A stretch of DNA of 64,000 nucleotides, from NCBI RefSeq assembly GCF_003428335.1, contig NZ_CP031704.1:2356001-2420000 (forward strand), read 5' to 3'. The DNA is from Solimonas sp. K1W22B-7 (GTDB lineage: Bacteria > Pseudomonadota > Gammaproteobacteria > Nevskiales > Nevskiaceae). Numbering within the stretch: the stretch's first letter is position 1; each line of letters opens with the position of its first letter. The translations under genes were made by a program, and so were the position numbers. Of the stretch, positions 8,494 to 18,841 are shown piece by piece. The notes beneath the pieces were generated by a model. That model saw nothing but the letters and a program-made list of their open reading frames with translations, had not been told where the DNA came from and did not search any database.

Positions 8494-9249
8494 TCATGCC
8501 GCTGCCCCCCGGCTGAGGTGGAGGACATCGGCCGGCACCTCGATCTCGAACTGCCAGCGGCCGATGCGTCCGGGCAGTTCGGCCGCCGGGCGCTGCAGGC
8601 GCAGGAACTCGTCGCGGGGCATTTCCGTGGCGCCCAGGGTGAGCAGGTGGGGAGAGCTGATCTGGCAGTCGATCAGGGCGAAATCCCAGGCCCAGAGCTG
8701 GCGGCACAGCCAGTACAACGCGATCTTGGAGCCGTTGTCGGCACGCGAGAACATGGACTCGCCGAAGAAGGAACGTCCCAGGGCCACGCCATAGAGCCCG
8801 CCGATCAGCTCGCCCTGGCGCCAGACCTCCACCGAATGGCAATGCCCGCCACGGTGCAGTTCCATGTAGGCGCGCTTCATGTCGGCGCCCAGCCAGGTGC
8901 CGCGCGACTTGGAGCGCAGGCCGGCGCAGGCTTCCACCACCTCCGGGAAGGCCAGGTCCAGGGTCACGGTGTAGTCGGCGCGCTCCACTGCCTTGCGGTA
9001 GGAGCGCGAGACCTTGAGGCCGCCGCGCAGCAGCACGCTGCGTGGGTCGGGGCACCACCAGAGGATCGGTTCGTCGGGGTTGTACCAGGGGAAGATGCCC
9101 TGGGCGTAGGCACGCAGCAGCCGCACCGGCGACAGGTCGCCGCCGATCGCCAGCAGGCCATTGGGATCGCGCATCGCCAGGTGCACCGGCGGGAAATGCT
9201 GATGCGGGTTGCGCGGGTCCAGCCAATGCAGGCGGATGGGATTGTCCAT
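8494..9249 (-). CDS. aat: Leucyl/phenylalanyl-tRNA--protein transferase
   Basis: Attaches Leu or Phe from aminoacyl-tRNA to proteins with N-terminal Lys or Arg, marking them for ClpS-ClpAP. The 251-residue protein shows the family signature FPPVHLAMRDPNGLLAIGGDL, then AQGIFPWYN and WWCPDPRSVL, and the core GGLYGVALGRSFFGESMFS with IDCQISSPHLLTLGA. ATG at 9249 gives the standard start; the frame is open upstream but runs through the preceding gene antiphase. The start is 2 bp after the stop of the FemAB-like gene, so the two are translationally linked. Confidence 0.97.
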   Translation of the reverse strand: MDNPIRLHWLDPRNPHQHFPPVHLAMRDPNGLLAIGGDLSPVRLLRAYAQGIFPWYNPDEPILWWCPDPRSVLLRGGLKVSRSYRKAVERADYTVTLDLAFPEVVEACAGLRSKSRGTWLGADMKRAYMELHRGGHCHSVEVWRQGELIGGLYGVALGRSFFGESMFSRADNGSKIALYWLCRQLWAWDFALIDCQISSPHLLTLGATEMPRDEFLRLQRPAAELPGRIGRWQFEIEVPADVLHLSRGAAA

Positions 9250-9251
9250 CT

Positions 9252-10385
9252 TCAGCTCGCGACCCCCTCCTTGTATGGAACATGCCGCAGCAGTTCGCTG
9301 TGCCTCAATTCTACAAAAGCCGTCTCGCGTTGCAGATGGGCTGCAACCGCCTTGTGCAGCCGCTCGTCGGCGAGTACGTGGGCCGAGCGGGTGCGGACCG
9401 GGACGAAGCCCCGCGCCAGCTTGTGCTCGCCCTGCGTCCCCGCATCGTAGCGCCTGAGCCCCTCGCGGATGCAATAGTCGATGCCCTGGTAGTAGCAGGC
9501 CTCGAAATGCAGGGCGTGGTAGCGCCCGGCCGTGCCCCAGTGGCGGCCGTACAGCGTGTCGCCGCCGCGCAGGGTCATGGCCATGGCGACCATCCGCGTG
9601 CCGTCGTAGGCCAGTGCAAAACGCAAGGGTGAGTCGGCGCCGGCGCCGTAGGCCTGCAGGAAGGGCAGGCTCAGGTAGGGGGCCTGGCCGCGTTCCTCGT
9701 AGGTGTTGGCATAGAGGCCATAGACCGCCTGCCACTCCGATTCGCGCAGTTCATGGCCGCTGCGCCATTCGAAGCCGATGCCGGCCTCGGCGACGCGCCG
9801 GCGCTCCTGGCGGATCTTCTTGCGCTTGTCGCTGCGCAAGCCCTCGAGGAAGTCCTCGAATCCGGCATAGCCGCGGTTGAACCAGTGGAACTGGATGTCC
9901 TGCCGCTCCAGCATGCCGGCTGCCCGCAGGCTGGCCTGGTCGACTTCTTCGGCAAAGAGGGCATGCAGGGAAGGGGCGCCATCGCCCCCGCCCAGTTGTG
10001 CCAGGCGGGCGGCCAGGGTGGCACGCACGGCCGGGTCCCGGGCGCCCAGGCGGGGACCGGTGGCAGGGGTGTAGGGGATGGCGCAGAGCAGCTTGGGGTA
10101 GTAGCGCCGCCCCATGCGATGGCTGGCCTCGGCCCAGCCGAAGTCGAACACGAATTCGCCGTAGGAATGCTGCTTCCAGTACAGCGGGACTGCCCCGACC
10201 AGTTCACCTGCCTGGTTCTCGGCCAGCAGGTGGCAGGGATCCCAGCCGCTGTCGTCGCCGACGCAGCGCTGGCTTTCAAGGGTGGAAAGGAAGCCGTGCC
10301 GGGTAAAGGGATAGTCCGGCGGAAACAGTGCGTCCCAGGCAGGCGCCGGAACGTCCGCGATGCGGCCAACCTGTCTCAGCCGCAT
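9252..10385 (-). CDS. GNAT/FemAB-like acyl- or aminoacyltransferase (DUF482 family)
   Basis: A 377-residue protein of the GNAT family linked to peptidoglycan recognition or modification (DUF482/FemAB-like). Visible features are an N-terminal PAWDALFPPDYPFTRHGFLSTL, the segment VGAVPLYWKQHSYGEFVFDFGWAEA, RQDIQFHWFNRGY, DFLEGLRSDKRKKIRQERR, and C-terminal GRHWGTAGRYHALHFEACYYQGI. It precedes aat and bpt in one run, with only 2 bp before aat. All three families share a GNAT-like fold and two use aminoacyl-tRNA. The substrate of this protein is unknown; an aminoacyl-tRNA donor is only a possibility. Confidence 0.8.
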   Translation of the reverse strand: MRLRQVGRIADVPAPAWDALFPPDYPFTRHGFLSTLESQRCVGDDSGWDPCHLLAENQAGELVGAVPLYWKQHSYGEFVFDFGWAEASHRMGRRYYPKLLCAIPYTPATGPRLGARDPAVRATLAARLAQLGGGDGAPSLHALFAEEVDQASLRAAGMLERQDIQFHWFNRGYAGFEDFLEGLRSDKRKKIRQERRRVAEAGIGFEWRSGHELRESEWQAVYGLYANTYEERGQAPYLSLPFLQAYGAGADSPLRFALAYDGTRMVAMAMTLRGGDTLYGRHWGTAGRYHALHFEACYYQGIDYCIREGLRRYDAGTQGEHKLARGFVPVRTRSAHVLADERLHKAVAAHLQRETAFVELRHSELLRHVPYKEGVAS

Positions 10386-10401
10386 CGCGGGAAAAGGGTG
10401 T

Positions 10402-10737
10402 TCAGTGGAACGTCGGGGCGACCGCCGGGATGCTCTTCAGCGCCCACTGCACGACGGTGTCGTGCTCGAAGCGCGAAATCTGCTCGCTGTCCGCCGGCGG
10501 GCCGGCCTCGCGCAGGCGGCCATCCGCATCGAACTCGATGCTGGCGCCCGAGGTCTGCACCTTGAGCTCGCCGTTGTCGGCGCTGTCGTCCAGCGTCAGC
10601 TGGAGGTAGCGCACGCGCAGGTCGGCCAGTTCCGGCACGCTGCGCGCGCCGGCGGCAATCAGGGCTGCCTGCTCTGTCGAAAACTCGCGGATGCCGCCTT
10701 CCGGCGTCAGCACGAAATGCCTGGTTTGCGTGGTCAT
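10402..10737 (-). CDS. Conserved hypothetical protein
   Basis: A small soluble protein of 111 residues starting MTTQTRHFVLTPEGG, with no signal peptide or membrane segment. The sequence is mixed alpha/beta with an acidic middle and ends APTFH. I do not recognise a domain. Start choice: ATG at 10737 has GGGTGA 6 bp upstream; ATG at 10752 (five residues longer) is the alternative. It ends 16 bp before the FemAB-like gene and may head that operon. Confidence 0.7.
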   Translation of the reverse strand: MTTQTRHFVLTPEGGIREFSTEQAALIAAGARSVPELADLRVRYLQLTLDDSADNGELKVQTSGASIEFDADGRLREAGPPADSEQISRFEHDTVVQWALKSIPAVAPTFH

Positions 10738-10854
10738 GGCGTTGTCACCCATTTTCCTCGTACCTGTAGCTTGGACCTCATTGCAATATGAAGGTTTGGT
10801 CCCGGTTTTCAAGGGGCCCGTCGACCCGACGGAAGGGCGGGTAGCAAGCTATCA

Positions 10855-13335
10855 TTGAGTGATGCCCCGCAACGACCGACTGTCCTGATGTTCCGAAGCA
10901 AATCCCAAGCCACCGACGAAGCCGCAGGGCCCAGCTGGCTGGAACGCCTGCCCCGCGAAGCCGCCATGCTGGCCTGCCTGGGGCTGTCCCTGTTCCTGCT
11001 GGTGACCCTGGTCAGCTACAGCCCCAACGATCCCGGCTGGTCGTCCTCGGGCACCCTGGAGCCGATCCGCAACCTCGCCGGCACGGTGGGGGCCTGGATG
11101 GCCGACGTGCTGCTGTCGCTGTTCGGCTATGTCGCCTTCCTGCTGCCCTGGGCGGTGCTGCTGCTGGGCATCCGCATCTTCCAGAGCCAGGACGAGAACG
11201 ACTCGCCGATCCCGCGCGGTATCCGCGTGGCAGCCTGGATCCTGATGCTGGTCAGCCTGTCCGGGCTCTGCGCGCTGCACGTCGGGGCTTCGCACAACTG
11301 GGCGCCGCAGGGTGCCGGCGGCATCGGCGGGCAGGCCCTGGCGCAGCTGCTGGTGGGGGTACTCAAGCCTTTCGGCGCCACGCTGCTGCTGCTCACCCTG
11401 TTCCTGGCCAGCACACCGTTTGCGCTGACCTTCTCCTGGCTGACGCTGCTGGATCGCGTCGGCGGCTGGTCGCTGCGCGGCCTGCAGCGCCTGCGCGAAG
11501 GTCGCGTGCCGGCGCCCACGCCGGAACCGGTCGAAACCGAGGCACCGCCGCGTGAGCGGCCGCCCGAGCAGCGCACGATGGACAGCTTCCTGCTGCCGGA
11601 GGAACCGGCGCCGCGGGAGAAGCGCAAGCGCAAGACGCCGGTGCTGACCGTGGCCGGCAGCGAGGAGGAGCAGTTCGACCTCATCCCGGCCCCGCCGCCG
11701 GCGCCGATCGAACTCGAGCCGATGGTTCCGGCGTCCACCGCGGCGTTTGCCGAGGCAGCCGAGGCAGAGGCACCGCGTGCGGCGAAGCCGCCCAAGCCGA
11801 AGAAGCTGGAGAAGGCGGAGGTGCCGGTGTTCGAGGGCAACCCGCTGCCGCCGCTGAGCATGCTCGACCCGCCGCGCCCCAGCGGCCGCCAGTACACGCC
11901 CGACGAACTGGAGCGCCTGTCGCGCGACGTGGAGCGCCACCTGGGCTCCTTCGGCGTGAAGGTGCAGGTGGTCAATGCCATGCCGGGCCCGGTCATCACG
12001 CGCTTCGAGATGCAGCCGGCGCCGGGTGTGAAGGGCTCGCAGATCACCAACCTGTCGCGCGACCTGGCACGCTCGCTGTCGGTTTCCAGCGTGCGCGTGA
12101 TCGAGGTGATCGAGGGCAAGTCGGTGATCGGCCTGGAACTGCCCAACCAGAAGCGCGAGATGGTGGTGCTGCGCGAGATCCTGGACTCTGCCAGCTACCG
12201 CAACATCGCCTCGCCGCTGACCATCTGCCTGGGCAAGGACATCGCCGGTAACCCGGTGTCGGTGGACCTGGCCAAGATGCCGCACCTGCTGGTGGCGGGT
12301 ACCACCGGCTCGGGCAAGTCGGTGGCGATCAACGCCATGATCCTGTCGATGCTGTTCAAGGCGACCAAGGACCAGGTGCGCTTCATCTTCATCGACCCGA
12401 AGATGCTGGAACTGTCGGTCTACGAGGCGATCCCGCACCTGCTGACGCCGGTGGTCACCGACATGAAGGACGCCGCCAACGCCTTGCGCTGGTGTGTCGC
12501 GGAGATGGAGCGGCGCTACCGCCTGATGTCGGCGCTGGGCGTGCGCAACCTAGCGGGCCTCAACAAGAAGATCCAGGAGGCGCGCGATTCCGGCGAGCCG
12601 ATCCGCGATCCGCTGGCGCGCGCGCCGGAGCTGTTCGACGAGGAGCTGCCGCCCTTCGCGGCCAGCGTGCTCGAGGAGATGCCGCATATCGTCATCATCA
12701 TCGACGAGCTGGCCGACATGATGATGGTGGTGGGCAAGAAGGTCGAAGAGCTGATCGCGCGCCTGGCGCAGAAGGCGCGTGCCGCAGGCATCCACCTGAT
12801 CGTCGCCACGCAGCGCCCGAGCGTCGACGTGATCACCGGCCTGATCAAGGCCAACATTCCTTCGCGCCTGGCCTTCCAGGTGGCTTCGCGCATCGACTCG
12901 CGCACGATCCTGGACGAGATGGGCGCGGAGACGCTGCTGGGTCACGGCGACGGTCTGTTCCGGCCGATCGGCGCCAACCGCCTGGATCGCGTGCACGGGG
13001 CCTTCGTGGACGACCATGAGGTGCACAAGGTGGTGGCCTACCTCAAGCAGGTGGCGCCGCCGCAGTACATCGAGGACATTTGCGCCGATGAGCCGCCGGC
13101 GCCGGGCGAGGGCGGCAGCGGTGGTGACGATGCCGAGGCCGATCCGCTGTACGACCAGGCGGTGGCGCTGGTGCTGGAGACGCGCAAGGCCAGCGTGAGC
13201 TGGGTGCAGCGGCGGCTGAAGATCGGCTACAACCGGGCGGCACGCATGGTGGAGCAGATGGAGGCGGCGGGGATCGTGGGGCCGAGTGGGCCGGGTGGTA
13301 ACCGCGACATTCTCTCTCCAGGCGGGCGAGAGTAG
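10855..13335 (+). CDS. ftsK: DNA translocase FtsK
   Basis: Septal DNA pump that clears chromosome ends and activates XerCD at dif. The 826 residues hold four N-terminal membrane helices (first near residues 40-56), a Pro/Glu/Lys-rich linker (about 220-330), the alpha/beta motor with Walker [10 protein letters not shown] (about 481), Walker [14 protein letters not shown] and [12 protein letters not shown], and the C-terminal gamma winged helix ([21 protein letters not shown]) that reads KOPS. The start is uncertain: TTG at 10855 or ATG at 10888, neither with a strong ribosome site. Length is close to other short-linker FtsK proteins. lolA and rarA follow, a common order. Confidence 0.97.
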   Translation: MSDAPQRPTVLMFRSKSQATDEAAGPSWLERLPREAAMLACLGLSLFLLVTLVSYSPNDPGWSSSGTLEPIRNLAGTVGAWMADVLLSLFGYVAFLLPWAVLLLGIRIFQSQDENDSPIPRGIRVAAWILMLVSLSGLCALHVGASHNWAPQGAGGIGGQALAQLLVGVLKPFGATLLLLTLFLASTPFALTFSWLTLLDRVGGWSLRGLQRLREGRVPAPTPEPVETEAPPRERPPEQRTMDSFLLPEEPAPREKRKRKTPVLTVAGSEEEQFDLIPAPPPAPIELEPMVPASTAAFAEAAEAEAPRAAKPPKPKKLEKAEVPVFEGNPLPPLSMLDPPRPSGRQYTPDELERLSRDVERHLGSFGVKVQVVNAMPGPVITRFEMQPAPGVKGSQITNLSRDLARSLSVSSVRVIEVIEGKSVIGLELPNQKREMVVLREILDSASYRNIASPLTICLGKDIAGNPVSVDLAKMPHLLVAGTTGSGKSVAINAMILSMLFKATKDQVRFIFIDPKMLELSVYEAIPHLLTPVVTDMKDAANALRWCVAEMERRYRLMSALGVRNLAGLNKKIQEARDSGEPIRDPLARAPELFDEELPPFAASVLEEMPHIVIIIDELADMMMVVGKKVEELIARLAQKARAAGIHLIVATQRPSVDVITGLIKANIPSRLAFQVASRIDSRTILDEMGAETLLGHGDGLFRPIGANRLDRVHGAFVDDHEVHKVVAYLKQVAPPQYIEDICADEPPAPGEGGSGGDDAEADPLYDQAVALVLETRKASVSWVQRRLKIGYNRAARMVEQMEAAGIVGPSGPGGNRDILSPGGRE

Positions 13336-13345
13336 TTTTTGTGCT

Positions 13346-13383
13346 CCCTCTCCCCTTGTGGGAGAGGGTTGGGGAGAGGGGTG
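13346..13383. repeat. CCCTCTCCC hairpin after ftsK
   Basis: CCCTCTCCC (13346-13354) pairs with GGGAGAGGG (13360-13368), followed by a further partial copy (TTGGGGAGAGGGG). A T run (TTTTT, 13336-13340) lies just upstream. It may act as an mRNA 3' structure for ftsK. It resembles the intergenic repeat at 7261-7371. Confidence 0.55.
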
Positions 13384-13475
13384 CTTTCTGAAACCTTCCG
13401 AGCGTCTTCGGTTGTGGCGGACCTGAGGCCGCTCAAGCGCCGTAGGAATTGAAGGGTAGTTTCGCCTAAGGGCGA

Positions 13476-13690
13476 GTTACTTTTCTTTGCTTGTGCAAAG
13501 AATTAAGTAACCAAAAGAAAGCACACCCGCCATCCGCGGCCCCGCTGAGGCGGGGCAACCCGACTGGCGGTCGATCGCCGAGGGGTCGGACAAACACGCC
13601 GTCCATGGCGTGTATGTCCTCAGCCGGACTTCCTGTCCGGCTGACCCCTGCGCTCGACCACCAGTCGGGCGCTTCTGAAAGGGGCCCAAC
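13476..13690. repeat. Structured multi-hairpin repeat element between ftsK and lolA
   Basis: Most of the 456-bp gap before lolA is a nested fold. A first hairpin GTTACTTTTCTTTGC/GCAAAGAATTAAGTAAC spans 13476-13511. GCCCCGC/GCGGGGC pairs at 13539-13556. An outer stem pairs 13559-13574 with 13654-13669 (15/16). Inside it AGGGGTC/GACCCCT encloses hairpins CACGCC/GGCGTG (13595-13612) and CAGCCGGAC/GTCCGGCTG (13621-13643). Short open frames here have no support. From memory, similar GTTACTTTTCTTTGC elements occur in many gammaproteobacterial genomes; mechanism of spread unknown. Confidence 0.75.
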
Positions 13691-13791
13691 ATCAAAAGCA
13701 TTCGCTTCGCTCACCAAGCATTCGAAGATTCAGAGCCGATTCAGGGCGCAGCGACATACTGGAGACTGACTTTTTGAACGGAATCATCGCA

Positions 13792-14415
13792 ATGAAGCTT
13801 CGCCTCTTCGCCGCCCTCCTGGGCCTGGCCGCTGTCCTGCCGGCGCATGCGGAAGACCCGCAGGCCACGCTGCGCAAGTTCGTGGATGGCGTTCAGACGC
13901 TCACGGCCGACTTCAGCCAGGTGCAGTCCGATGAGGGCGGCAAGGTTACCGGGACCAGTTCCGGCAAGCTGTCGCTGTCGCGGCCGGGCAAGTTCCGCTG
14001 GACCTACGAGAAGCCCTACAGCCAGCTGATGGTCTGCGACGGCAAGAAGATCTGGCTCTATGACCCGGACCTGGCGCAGGTCACGGTGCGTTCGGCGGAG
14101 CAGGCGCTCAATGGCACGCCGGCGGCGCTGCTGTCGCAAAAGGCGCTGCTGAGCGAGGCCTATACGCTGCAGGACGGCGGCAAGGACAACGGCGCCAGCA
14201 TCGTGCGCCTGCTGCCCAAGTCGGCGGATGGCGACTTCAAGTCGATCGAGCTGTGGCTGGCCAATGGCGTGCCGCAGCGCATGCGCTTCCATGACCAGCT
14301 CGGCGGGCGCACCGATATCCGCTTTACGGGCATCAAGACCAACAACAAGGTCGATGCGGATCAGTTCAGGTTCACCGCGCCCAAGGGCGTGGAAGTGGTC
14401 GACGGCGGCGGATGA
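13792..14415 (+). CDS. lolA: Outer-membrane lipoprotein carrier protein LolA
   Basis: Periplasmic chaperone that carries lipoproteins from LolCDE to the outer membrane. The 207-residue precursor has a signal peptide (MKLRLFAALLGLAAVLPAHA, cleaved near residue 20) followed by the LolA half-barrel: LTADFSQVQSDEG, GKLSLSRPGKFRWTYEKPY, DGKKIWLYDPDLAQVTV and a conserved NNKVDADQFRFTAPKGVEVV end. ATG at 13792 is chosen because it begins the signal peptide directly. The stop overlaps rarA by 4 bp (ATGA). The ftsK-lolA-rarA-serS order is widely conserved in gammaproteobacteria. Confidence 0.97.
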   Translation: MKLRLFAALLGLAAVLPAHAEDPQATLRKFVDGVQTLTADFSQVQSDEGGKVTGTSSGKLSLSRPGKFRWTYEKPYSQLMVCDGKKIWLYDPDLAQVTVRSAEQALNGTPAALLSQKALLSEAYTLQDGGKDNGASIVRLLPKSADGDFKSIELWLANGVPQRMRFHDQLGGRTDIRFTGIKTNNKVDADQFRFTAPKGVEVVDGGG

Positions 14416-15746
14416 GCGCAGGCCGCCCGACAGCCGCAGCGCGTAGCGCGCAGCCGGTCCAGCCGCTGGCGGAGCGCATGCGCCCGCGGACGCTGGACGA
14501 GGTCTTCGGGCAGGATCACCTGCTGGGCCCCGGCGCGCCGCTGCGCGTGCTGCTGGAGGCGGGCAGCATTCCTTCGATGGTGTTCTGGGGGCCGCCGGGG
14601 GTGGGCAAGACCACGCTGGCGCGGCTGCTGGCCCGGCACAGCGATGCGCAGTTCCTGACGCTGTCGGCGGTGCTGGCGGGGGTCAAGGACATCCGCGAGG
14701 CGATGGCGGCGGCGCAGGCCGAACTGCGCGGGCTGCAGGCGCGGCGCACGCTGCTGTTCATCGACGAAATCCACCGCTTCAACAAGGGCCAGCAGGATGC
14801 GCTGCTGCCGTTCGTGGAAGACGGCACCGTGGTGCTGGTCGGCGCCACCACCGAGAATCCCTCCTTCGAGCTCAACGCGGCCCTGCTGTCGCGGCTGCGC
14901 GTGTTCGTGCTGCGCGCCCTGGACGAGGCGGCGATCCTGGGGCTGCTGCGTCACGCCTTGGCCGATGCGGAGCGCGGGCTGGGGGCGGGCGAGGGCACGC
15001 TGCCGGAAAGCTGGCTGCAGCGCATTGCCGAAGCGGCCGACGGCGATGCGCGCCGCTCGCTGATCCTGCTGGAGACGGCGGTGGAATTGTCGCGCGCCGA
15101 GGCTTCGCGCGATGACGCCCTGCTGGAACGCCTGATCGGCCGTGGCTTCCGCCGCTTCGACAAGCAGGGCGACAATTTCTACGACCAGATTTCGGCGCTG
15201 CACAAGTCGGTGCGCGGCAGCGATCCCGACGGCGCCCTGTACTGGCTGGCGCGCATGCTCGACGGCGGTGCCGACCCGGGTTATCTCATGCGCCGGGTGA
15301 CGCGCATGGCGGTGGAGGACGTGGGGCTGGCCGACCTGCGCGCGCAGGGCATGTGCCTGGAGGCCTGGGACGTCTATGAGCGCCTGGGCAGCCCCGAGGG
15401 CGAGCTGGCGATCGCGCAGGCCGTGGTGTACCTGGCGGTGGCGCCCAAGAGCAACGCGGTCTACAGCGCCTACAACGCCGTGCGCGGCGTGGTCGAGCAG
15501 ACCGGCTCCCTGGAGGTGCCGATGCACATCCGCAACGCGCCCACGAAGATGATGAAGGACCTCGGCTACGGCGAGGGCTACCGCTACGACCATGACGAGG
15601 CCGGCGCACATGCCACCGGCCAGCAGTTCCTGCCGGACCGGCTGCGCGGCACCCGCTTCTACGAGCCGACCCGGCGCGGGTTCGAGATCAGGATCGCCGA
15701 AAAGCTGGAGCAGCTGCGGGCGGCGAGGAAGGGAGAGGGGCGATGA
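14412..15746 (+). CDS. rarA: Replication-associated recombination protein RarA (MgsA)
   Basis: AAA+ ATPase of the clamp-loader/WRIP1 family acting at stalled replication forks. The 444 residues include PLAERMRPRTLDEVFGQDHLL, Walker A GPPGVGKTT (about residue 58), Walker B LLFIDEIHRFNKGQQDALLP, the sensor region VGATTENPSFELN, and the C-terminal tetramerisation domain (DNFYDQISALHKSVRGSDPDGALYW). Start overlaps the lolA stop; its own stop overlaps crcB (ATGA), so lolA-rarA-crcB form an operon. Confidence 0.97.
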   Translation: MSAGRPTAAARSAQPVQPLAERMRPRTLDEVFGQDHLLGPGAPLRVLLEAGSIPSMVFWGPPGVGKTTLARLLARHSDAQFLTLSAVLAGVKDIREAMAAAQAELRGLQARRTLLFIDEIHRFNKGQQDALLPFVEDGTVVLVGATTENPSFELNAALLSRLRVFVLRALDEAAILGLLRHALADAERGLGAGEGTLPESWLQRIAEAADGDARRSLILLETAVELSRAEASRDDALLERLIGRGFRRFDKQGDNFYDQISALHKSVRGSDPDGALYWLARMLDGGADPGYLMRRVTRMAVEDVGLADLRAQGMCLEAWDVYERLGSPEGELAIAQAVVYLAVAPKSNAVYSAYNAVRGVVEQTGSLEVPMHIRNAPTKMMKDLGYGEGYRYDHDEAGAHATGQQFLPDRLRGTRFYEPTRRGFEIRIAEKLEQLRAARKGEGR

Positions 15747-16120
15747 ATGCCTGGCTGGCAGTGCTGCTGGGCGGCGGTGTGGGCTCGGTCTGTCGCTACG
15801 GCGTGGTCCGGCTGGCGACAGCGGCAGGCGCCACCCTCTTTCCCTGGGGCACGCTGGCGGTGAACGTCGTGGGCTCGCTGCTGGCCGGGGTTGCCTATGC
15901 GCTGCTGGCCGAACGCATGAACGCGGCGCCGGAATGGCGCGCGCTGGCCATGGCCGGGTTCCTGGGGGGCTTCACCACCTTCTCGGCTTTCTCGCTGGAG
16001 ACGGTGCGCCTGGCCGAAGACGGCCATGTCGCCGCTGCGCTGTCCAACATGGCACTGAACCTGGTTCTGTGCCTGGCCGCCTGTGCCCTGGGCCTGCTGC
16101 TGGTGCGCCGCTACGCCTAG
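15743..16120 (+). CDS. crcB: Fluoride exporter CrcB (Fluc)
   Basis: Small dual-topology fluoride channel that lowers cytoplasmic fluoride. The 125-residue protein has four predicted membrane helices and the Fluc hallmarks GGGVGSVCRYG, WGTLAVNVVGSLLAG (pore Asn) and GFLGGFTTFSAFS (the Phe/Thr track and central sodium site). It is translationally coupled to rarA and lies 87 bp before serS. No fluoride riboswitch is possible directly upstream because the start overlaps rarA. Confidence 0.95.
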   Translation: MNAWLAVLLGGGVGSVCRYGVVRLATAAGATLFPWGTLAVNVVGSLLAGVAYALLAERMNAAPEWRALAMAGFLGGFTTFSAFSLETVRLAEDGHVAAALSNMALNLVLCLAACALGLLLVRRYA

Positions 16121-17479
<1,359 letters not shown>

Positions 17480-17503
17480 TCGGGCACCGGAAATAGCAGG
17501 CAC

Positions 17504-17534
17504 AAAAAAGCCCGCAGTTGCCTGCGGGCTTTTT
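17504..17534. terminator. Bidirectional terminator after serS
   Basis: AAAAAAGCCCGCAG, TTGC loop, CTGCGGGCTTTTTC. A and T runs on both sides serve serS and the convergent 17551 gene. Confidence 0.93.
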
Positions 17535-17550
17535 CTTTACCGCGGGCAGC

Positions 17551-17760
17551 TTACTGCTGCTGCGACGGCTGCTGCGCCTGCGGTGCCTGCTGTTGCTGCT
17601 GCTCTTCCTTCTTGTCGTCCTTGGCGTCCGACACGGACTTGGGAACGACGGCGATGCCGGTCATCTGGAAACCGCCAAGGGTGGTCGGAGCCTTGCCGGC
17701 GAAAGCGGAACCGGAGGCGGCCACCAGGGTGGCGGCGATGAGGATGTTACGGATGTTCAT
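17551..17760 (-). CDS. Small secreted Gln-rich protein of unknown function
   Basis: A 69-residue precursor starting MNIRNILIAATLVAASGSAFA, a clear signal peptide with cleavage after AFA. The mature part (about 48 residues) begins GKAPTTLGGFQMTGIAVVPKS and ends in a low-complexity charged and Gln-rich tail (DDKKEEQQQQQ, then Gln/Pro/Ala). No known domain is recognised. It lies 29 bp downstream of an outer-membrane barrel gene on the same strand and is closed by a terminator, so the two are probably co-transcribed. A periplasmic or surface role is inferred from the signal peptide only. Confidence 0.7.
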   Translation of the reverse strand: MNIRNILIAATLVAASGSAFAGKAPTTLGGFQMTGIAVVPKSVSDAKDDKKEEQQQQQAPQAQQPSQQQ

Positions 17761-17789
17761 GTCAATACCTCGCAATGTCTGCAGGTGTT

Positions 17790-18578
17790 TCAGAAGCGGA
17801 AGGTGTAGCCCAGCGCGCCACCGAACTCGGTGTCGTCGATGGCCTGGTTGCCGCTGCCAACGTCCTCACCGGTCACGTTGAGGGCGCCCAGCGTCAGCAC
17901 CAGCGGAATCGAGCGGAACGGCAGGGCCGAAACGCCGAGGTTCAGCGAGCTGCCGATCCAGTCGGCGATCAGCGAGAACTGCGGGTGCACGTACAGTGCC
18001 AGGCCGCCGAACACGTTGGCGCCGGTGTCGCCGGCATCATTGAAGCGGTTGTCGCCGATACCGAGGTTCACGGCCAGCGGCATGGAGCTGAGGTTGAAGA
18101 ACTTGGTGCCCACGGCGTAGACGCTGGAGCGGCCGCCTTCGGCGCGGCCCCAACGGCCGATGTTCTCGACGCCCACCGCGAAGGCGGCGCCGCCCGGCAG
18201 GTTGGTGTGCAGCTTCAGCGCGAACGCGCCGTCGTCACCGAAGTCTTCGCGGAGGCTGATGACGTCCACGACCGCTTCGAGGCCGACGTACTTGTCGGCA
18301 TCGCCGAGGCCGACGACCAGGGCGGCGGAGCCGTCGACGTCGTCACTGTTGCTGTCGTCGAGCGTCTGACCGCCGACGCCGATGCCGACGTCGCCCCAGG
18401 AAGCGCCGAAACCGATCGGCGAGCCCAGCGAGAGACCAGGAGCAGCGGCCGGAGCGTTGGTCGCACCGGAAGCGGCGGAGGAAGATTGAGCGAAGGCCGC
18501 GCCGCAGGACAGAGTCCCGACCACAAGAGTGCCGGCAGCGAGGACAGTTTTAACGTTGATAGAGCGTTCGGAACGCAT
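17790..18578 (-). CDS. Putative outer-membrane beta-barrel protein
   Basis: A 262-residue precursor with an N-terminal signal (KTVLAAGTLVVGTLSCGAAFA) and an Ala/Ser-rich linker, then alternating hydrophobic strands with Gly and aromatic residues (GFGASWGDVGIGVGGQT, YVGLEAVVDVISL, FALKLHTNLPGGAAFAVGVEN) ending in GGALGYTFRF. The terminal Phe and the strand pattern are typical of outer-membrane barrels inserted by BAM. The specific family is not recognised. GGGG (AAGGGGATTACAAC) lies at ribosome-site distance before the ATG. The upstream 263 bp (18579-18841) contains only its promoter region as far as I can see. Confidence 0.75.
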   Translation of the reverse strand: MRSERSINVKTVLAAGTLVVGTLSCGAAFAQSSSAASGATNAPAAAPGLSLGSPIGFGASWGDVGIGVGGQTLDDSNSDDVDGSAALVVGLGDADKYVGLEAVVDVISLREDFGDDGAFALKLHTNLPGGAAFAVGVENIGRWGRAEGGRSSVYAVGTKFFNLSSMPLAVNLGIGDNRFNDAGDTGANVFGGLALYVHPQFSLIADWIGSSLNLGVSALPFRSIPLVLTLGALNVTGEDVGSGNQAIDDTEFGGALGYTFRF

Positions 18579-18841
18579 GTTGTAATCCCCTTGAAATTGC
18601 TTAAGACCCTAAACAGAAGCGTTCCGCGAAGCGGTGCCTGAAAAAATTAAAGCATATTCCACTGTCGAATGCGAGCTTATTGAACCCCCCTGTTCCGGTC
18701 TTCCGAACAGCGGATAAGCAACTGAACCCACGATGAATACGGGTCGGCGGGCCCAGCCCGCAGAGGCCCCGCTTCGACAATGGGCCCAGTCTAAGCGGTT
18801 TGCCGTGTCGTACCTGTGAAACGCGTCATGGTTTCCGGGCT

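Noticed and set aside
13466-13717. Small proteins of 74-92 residues in both strands
   Set aside because: They lie wholly inside the structured repeat and have no ribosome site or domain.
15600-15743. Fluoride riboswitch upstream of crcB
   Set aside because: The region is rarA coding sequence and crcB starts within the rarA stop codon.
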